Assembly: GCA_947631715.1 (NCBI GenBank)
Contig: CANRMK010000110.1
Coordinates: 1 to 7,725 of the forward strand
From: an uncultured Acetatifactor sp.
GTDB lineage: Bacteria > Bacillota > Clostridia > Lachnospirales > Lachnospiraceae
Length of the DNA: 7,725 bases
Reading direction: 5' to 3'
Shown here piece after piece: positions 6,009 through 7,725 of the stretch (positions are counted from its first letter, which is position 1; each line of letters starts with the position of its first letter). A program made the position numbers and the translations under genes. Below the pieces are notes generated by a model, which saw nothing but the letters and a program-made list of their open reading frames with translations, was not told where the DNA came from and did not search any database.

Positions 6009-6311
6009 TTACTTTAAGATCCTAATCCCACCGATCAGAGGAAGCTCTTTCTCCTCTTCCTTGATAGCGTTTACGATCCCCAGGATCCAGAACACAAAAA
6101 TCACGATGCTGCACAGGCCGGAAAGAATGCCCACAGCAGGAACAAAGGCACTGATGATGCCTAATACGATAGAGATAATGGTGCTGCAGAGATTTAAGAC
6201 CAGCGACTGATTCAAATGAAACTTCGCACCCTCCCTATCTCCTGCCAAAATTGCGATCAGCCAGCCGATCCAGCCGATATACGCTACAATGCCTGTTACT
6301 TTCTTGTTCAT
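6009..6311 (-). CDS. DUF4870/Tic20-like small membrane protein
   Basis: The product is a 100-aa hydrophobic protein with about three membrane segments (roughly 6-23, 35-56 and 60-84). The sequence between them, GDREGAKFHLNQSLVL (24-39), and the ending KELPLIGGIRIL (88-99) are the two landmarks I associate with DUF4870/Tic20-like proteins, whose bacterial function is unknown. The length is normal for that family and nothing appears truncated. The ATG at 6309-6311 is preceded by AAGGAGA (6319-6325, minus strand) with 7-nt spacing, a good ribosome-binding site. It is the last gene of the three-gene minus-strand cluster, 44 bp after the DUF2752 gene. The family assignment is from memory of motifs and is fairly secure; no specific role can be given. 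Confidence 0.8.
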   Translation of the reverse strand: MNKKVTGIVAYIGWIGWLIAILAGDREGAKFHLNQSLVLNLCSTIISIVLGIISAFVPAVGILSGLCSIVIFVFWILGIVNAIKEEEKELPLIGGIRILK

Positions 6312-6355
6312 TTCACTTTCTCCTTTTCCACCCTTCCCGGGTATTTCCTTAGTTT

Positions 6356-6778
6356 TTAAAGCATTGCTATGCCGAAGCCAAGCTTCAGCACATTTTTAAT
6401 TATGAAATTAACCGCCACCAGTCCTGCCAGACCATAGATATGACCGATGCGGAATTTCATTCCACGTTTCACGCCGAACAGCCCAAACCTCGCAAATGTC
6501 CAGGAAACCATATAAGCGAGATACAGGACAACACAGTAGGGAACCATCGGGTGATACCATAACGACATGATCACATGTCCGTGAAGCAGCGCATTCACGG
6601 AACGGGTACCTCCGCATCCCGGACAGTAGATGCCAAAAAAGCGGTAAAGCACACAGCTGGACGGCACTCTCTCCAGGATCCTGGGCAGCCAGATACGCAT
6701 GACAGGCACTGCCGCCGCAGCCAGCGCTAATAGAGCCAGCCCTGTCCGGTAAAGGCTTTTTTCATCTGCGCTTCTCAT
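6356..6778 (-). CDS. DUF2752 family membrane protein
   Basis: The DUF2752 signature CPGCGGTR (52-59) followed by ALLHGH (63-68) is clear. The 140-aa product has hydrophobic segments at about 12-30, 68-90 and 108-130, so it is an integral membrane protein; the paired cysteines could bind metal or form a disulfide. Function is unknown. I chose the ATG at 6776-6778, which begins one base after the TAA of the upstream gene (6780-6782), an arrangement typical of translational coupling. An in-frame ATG at 6821-6823 would add 15 residues (giving 155 aa) but overlaps the upstream gene, and neither start has a convincing Shine-Dalgarno sequence. It is the middle gene of the minus-strand cluster. Confidence 0.85.
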   Translation of the reverse strand: MRSADEKSLYRTGLALLALAAAAVPVMRIWLPRILERVPSSCVLYRFFGIYCPGCGGTRSVNALLHGHVIMSLWYHPMVPYCVVLYLAYMVSWTFARFGLFGVKRGMKFRIGHIYGLAGLVAVNFIIKNVLKLGFGIAML

Positions 6779-6779
6779 T

Positions 6780-7613
6780 TTAATAATAATAGTTGCCGTA
6801 CTCTGCAAAGAACACGACCACATACACGATCAGGGAGCACGCGCCGAACACCAGTCCCACCACAGAGCAGATCAGGCCGGCAGTCCCCACACCGTTCTTG
6901 CTCTCTTTATTTCCCATAATGGAGCAGATCAGACCGGCAATTCCAAATATCAGTCCCACGATCCCGTAACAGCAGCAGGTCACAATGGAAATGATCCCCA
7001 GCACCAGTCCTGCAACCTGCAGTCCACTGGGCGAAGAAGACGGTTTGTTCTCCACCGGTACGGCAGACTGATAGGTCTGATAAGAATAACTGCCGTTCTG
7101 ATTTACCGGGGTATATACGCTCTGACCGGCTGTATTCTGTGAAGCCGCGCCGTAGGAGCCCGCATTTCCTTGGTTTATACTACCCTGCCCTGCGCTGTTG
7201 TAGGAACCCGCAATCCCTTGGTTTACACTGTCCTGCCCTGCACTGTAAGGCCCTGCATTTCCCTGGTTCACGCTATCCTGCCCTGCGTTGCTGTAAGAAC
7301 CCGCAGTCCCCTGGTTCACGCTGTCCTGCCCTGCGCTGTAAGGCCCTGCATTTCCCTGGTTTGCACTATCCTGCCCTGCACTATTGTAAGACCCCGCAAT
7401 CCCTTGGTTTACGCTATCCTGCCCTGCGCTATTGTAGGAGCCCGCAGTCCCCTGATTTGCACTATCCTGCCCTGCGTTGTAAGGCCCTGCATTCTCCTGG
7501 TTCATACTGTTCGGATTTCCTGCGCTATAACCTGTCAGGTCCTTGCCGCAAAAGCTGCACTTTGTTTCTCCCGGCTGCACCTTGCCGCCGCATTGTGGGC
7601 AGTAATTAGCCAT
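6780..7613 (-). CDS. Zinc-ribbon protein with tandem-repeat linker and DUF4190-like membrane domain
   Basis: Three parts are visible in the 277 aa. Residues 4-23 form a zinc ribbon with two CxxC knuckles (Cys5/Cys8 and Cys19/Cys22). Residues 31-190 are a low-complexity linker rich in Gly, Asn, Gln, Ser, Ala and Tyr, containing seven near-identical 15-16-residue repeats of the type AGQDSVNQGIAGSYNS (47-156). Residues 197-270 are a DUF4190-like domain with Gly-rich hydrophobic helices (about 199-213, 216-233, 245-270), a CCC cluster at 213-215, and a NYYY end. The zinc ribbon is probably cytoplasmic, joined by a flexible tether to the membrane part. The ATG at 7611-7613 has an excellent GGAGGAG (7619-7625, minus strand) 5 nt upstream. 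It is the first gene of the cluster with DUF2752 and DUF4870-like proteins. The cellular role is unknown; such proteins are usually annotated only by domain. Confidence 0.9.
   Translation of the reverse strand: MANYCPQCGGKVQPGETKCSFCGKDLTGYSAGNPNSMNQENAGPYNAGQDSANQGTAGSYNSAGQDSVNQGIAGSYNSAGQDSANQGNAGPYSAGQDSVNQGTAGSYSNAGQDSVNQGNAGPYSAGQDSVNQGIAGSYNSAGQGSINQGNAGSYGAASQNTAGQSVYTPVNQNGSYSYQTYQSAVPVENKPSSSPSGLQVAGLVLGIISIVTCCCYGIVGLIFGIAGLICSIMGNKESKNGVGTAGLICSVVGLVFGACSLIVYVVVFFAEYGNYYY
7146..7475 (-). repeat. In-frame 45/48-bp tandem repeats within the zinc-ribbon gene
   Basis: Seven consecutive units encode residues 47-62, 63-78, 79-93, 94-109, 110-124, 125-140 and 141-156, with lengths 16, 16, 15, 16, 15, 16 and 16 codons. 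Two types differ in the ending: 16-codon units end in SYNS or similar, 15-codon units end in PYS. Units four to seven behave as a 93-bp higher-order repeat (7287-7379 and 7194-7286). All units are multiples of three, so gain or loss keeps the reading frame. Confidence 0.92.
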
Positions 7614-7662
7614 TTTTTCTCCTCCATACTGGTTTCATTCTATTTTCTCTATCGCTGTGCTG

Positions 7663-7725
7663 TCAGTCCTTAAAGTACGAAATGATCTCCGCCAGCTCAG
7701 AAGCCAGGTTACTGATCTCCTGAGT
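7663..7725 (-). CDS. C-terminal end of a gene cut by the window edge, methyl-accepting chemotaxis protein-like
   Basis: Reading the minus strand from the right edge gives 20 codons, TQEISNLASELAEIISYFKD, ending in TGA at 7663-7665. The heptad-like spacing of Ile/Leu/Ala with Glu, and an aromatic-Lys ending right before the stop, resemble the C-terminal helix of methyl-accepting chemotaxis proteins, which typically end in Leu-x-x-x-Val-x-x-Phe-Lys. If so, it is the tail of a chemoreceptor whose body lies beyond the window. With only 20 residues visible, another coiled-coil protein cannot be excluded. The stop lies 49 bp upstream of the zinc-ribbon gene on the same strand, and no terminator hairpin is apparent between them. 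Confidence 0.5.
   Translation of the reverse strand, partial: TQEISNLASELAEIISYFKD

Noticed and set aside
6330..6342. ACCC/GGGT hairpin between the DUF2752 and DUF4870-like genes
   Set aside because: Only a 4-bp stem without a T-tract; not enough to call a terminator or regulatory site.
7146..7475. CRISPR-like array
   Set aside because: Units are directly adjacent with no unique spacers and encode an in-frame protein repeat.
7139..7673. Two plus-strand frames of 156 and 167 codons with repetitive Cys/Pro/Leu content
   Set aside because: They are reverse readings of the 45/48-bp repeats of the zinc-ribbon gene, which has two CxxC knuckles and a strong ribosome-binding site on the other strand.

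Overview
The window looks like a chromosomal segment from an anaerobic Firmicute of the class Clostridia, probably Lachnospiraceae-like. This rests on a short MetH without the reactivation domain, strong purine-rich Shine-Dalgarno sites, moderate-GC genes separated by very AT-rich gaps, and a set of small zinc-ribbon and membrane proteins typical of that group. No genus can be named from the sequence alone.

Left part (1-5040, minus strand): an amino-acid biosynthesis cluster read from right to left. A cobalamin-dependent methionine synthase (5040-2470) is followed after 57 bp by an acetolactate synthase large subunit (2411-798), then after 101 bp by the matching small regulatory subunit (696-202). 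An extended -10 promoter lies just upstream of metH. No terminator or riboswitch is visible between the genes, so one transcript is plausible. The AHAS large subunit is atypical: it has Phe where most enzymes have the substrate-selecting Trp, an altered FDDR motif, and no C-terminal tail. Downstream of ilvN, positions 1-201 are non-coding and hold a large imperfect inverted repeat (31-bp arms, 92-nt branched interior) that pairs better as minus-strand RNA. It is the least explained element in the window.

Middle (5041-6008): a divergent intergenic region with a 16-bp dyad, then a plus-strand gene for a very acidic lipoprotein (5275-5766, TTG start). Its 3' side holds an extremely AT-rich stretch with eight 9-bp AATAATAAG units, a strong GC-rich rho-independent terminator (5906-5935), and a second short tandem repeat (16-bp units).

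Right part (6009-7725, minus strand): a three-gene cluster converging on the lipoprotein gene. In transcription order these are a zinc-ribbon/DUF4190-type protein with a tandem-repeat low-complexity domain, a DUF2752 protein starting one base after the previous stop codon, and a DUF4870/Tic20-like small membrane protein. Tight spacing suggests one operon of membrane proteins of unknown function. At the right edge the last 20 codons of another minus-strand gene are visible; they resemble the C-terminus of a methyl-accepting chemotaxis protein.

No mobile element, CRISPR array, tRNA or rRNA was seen.
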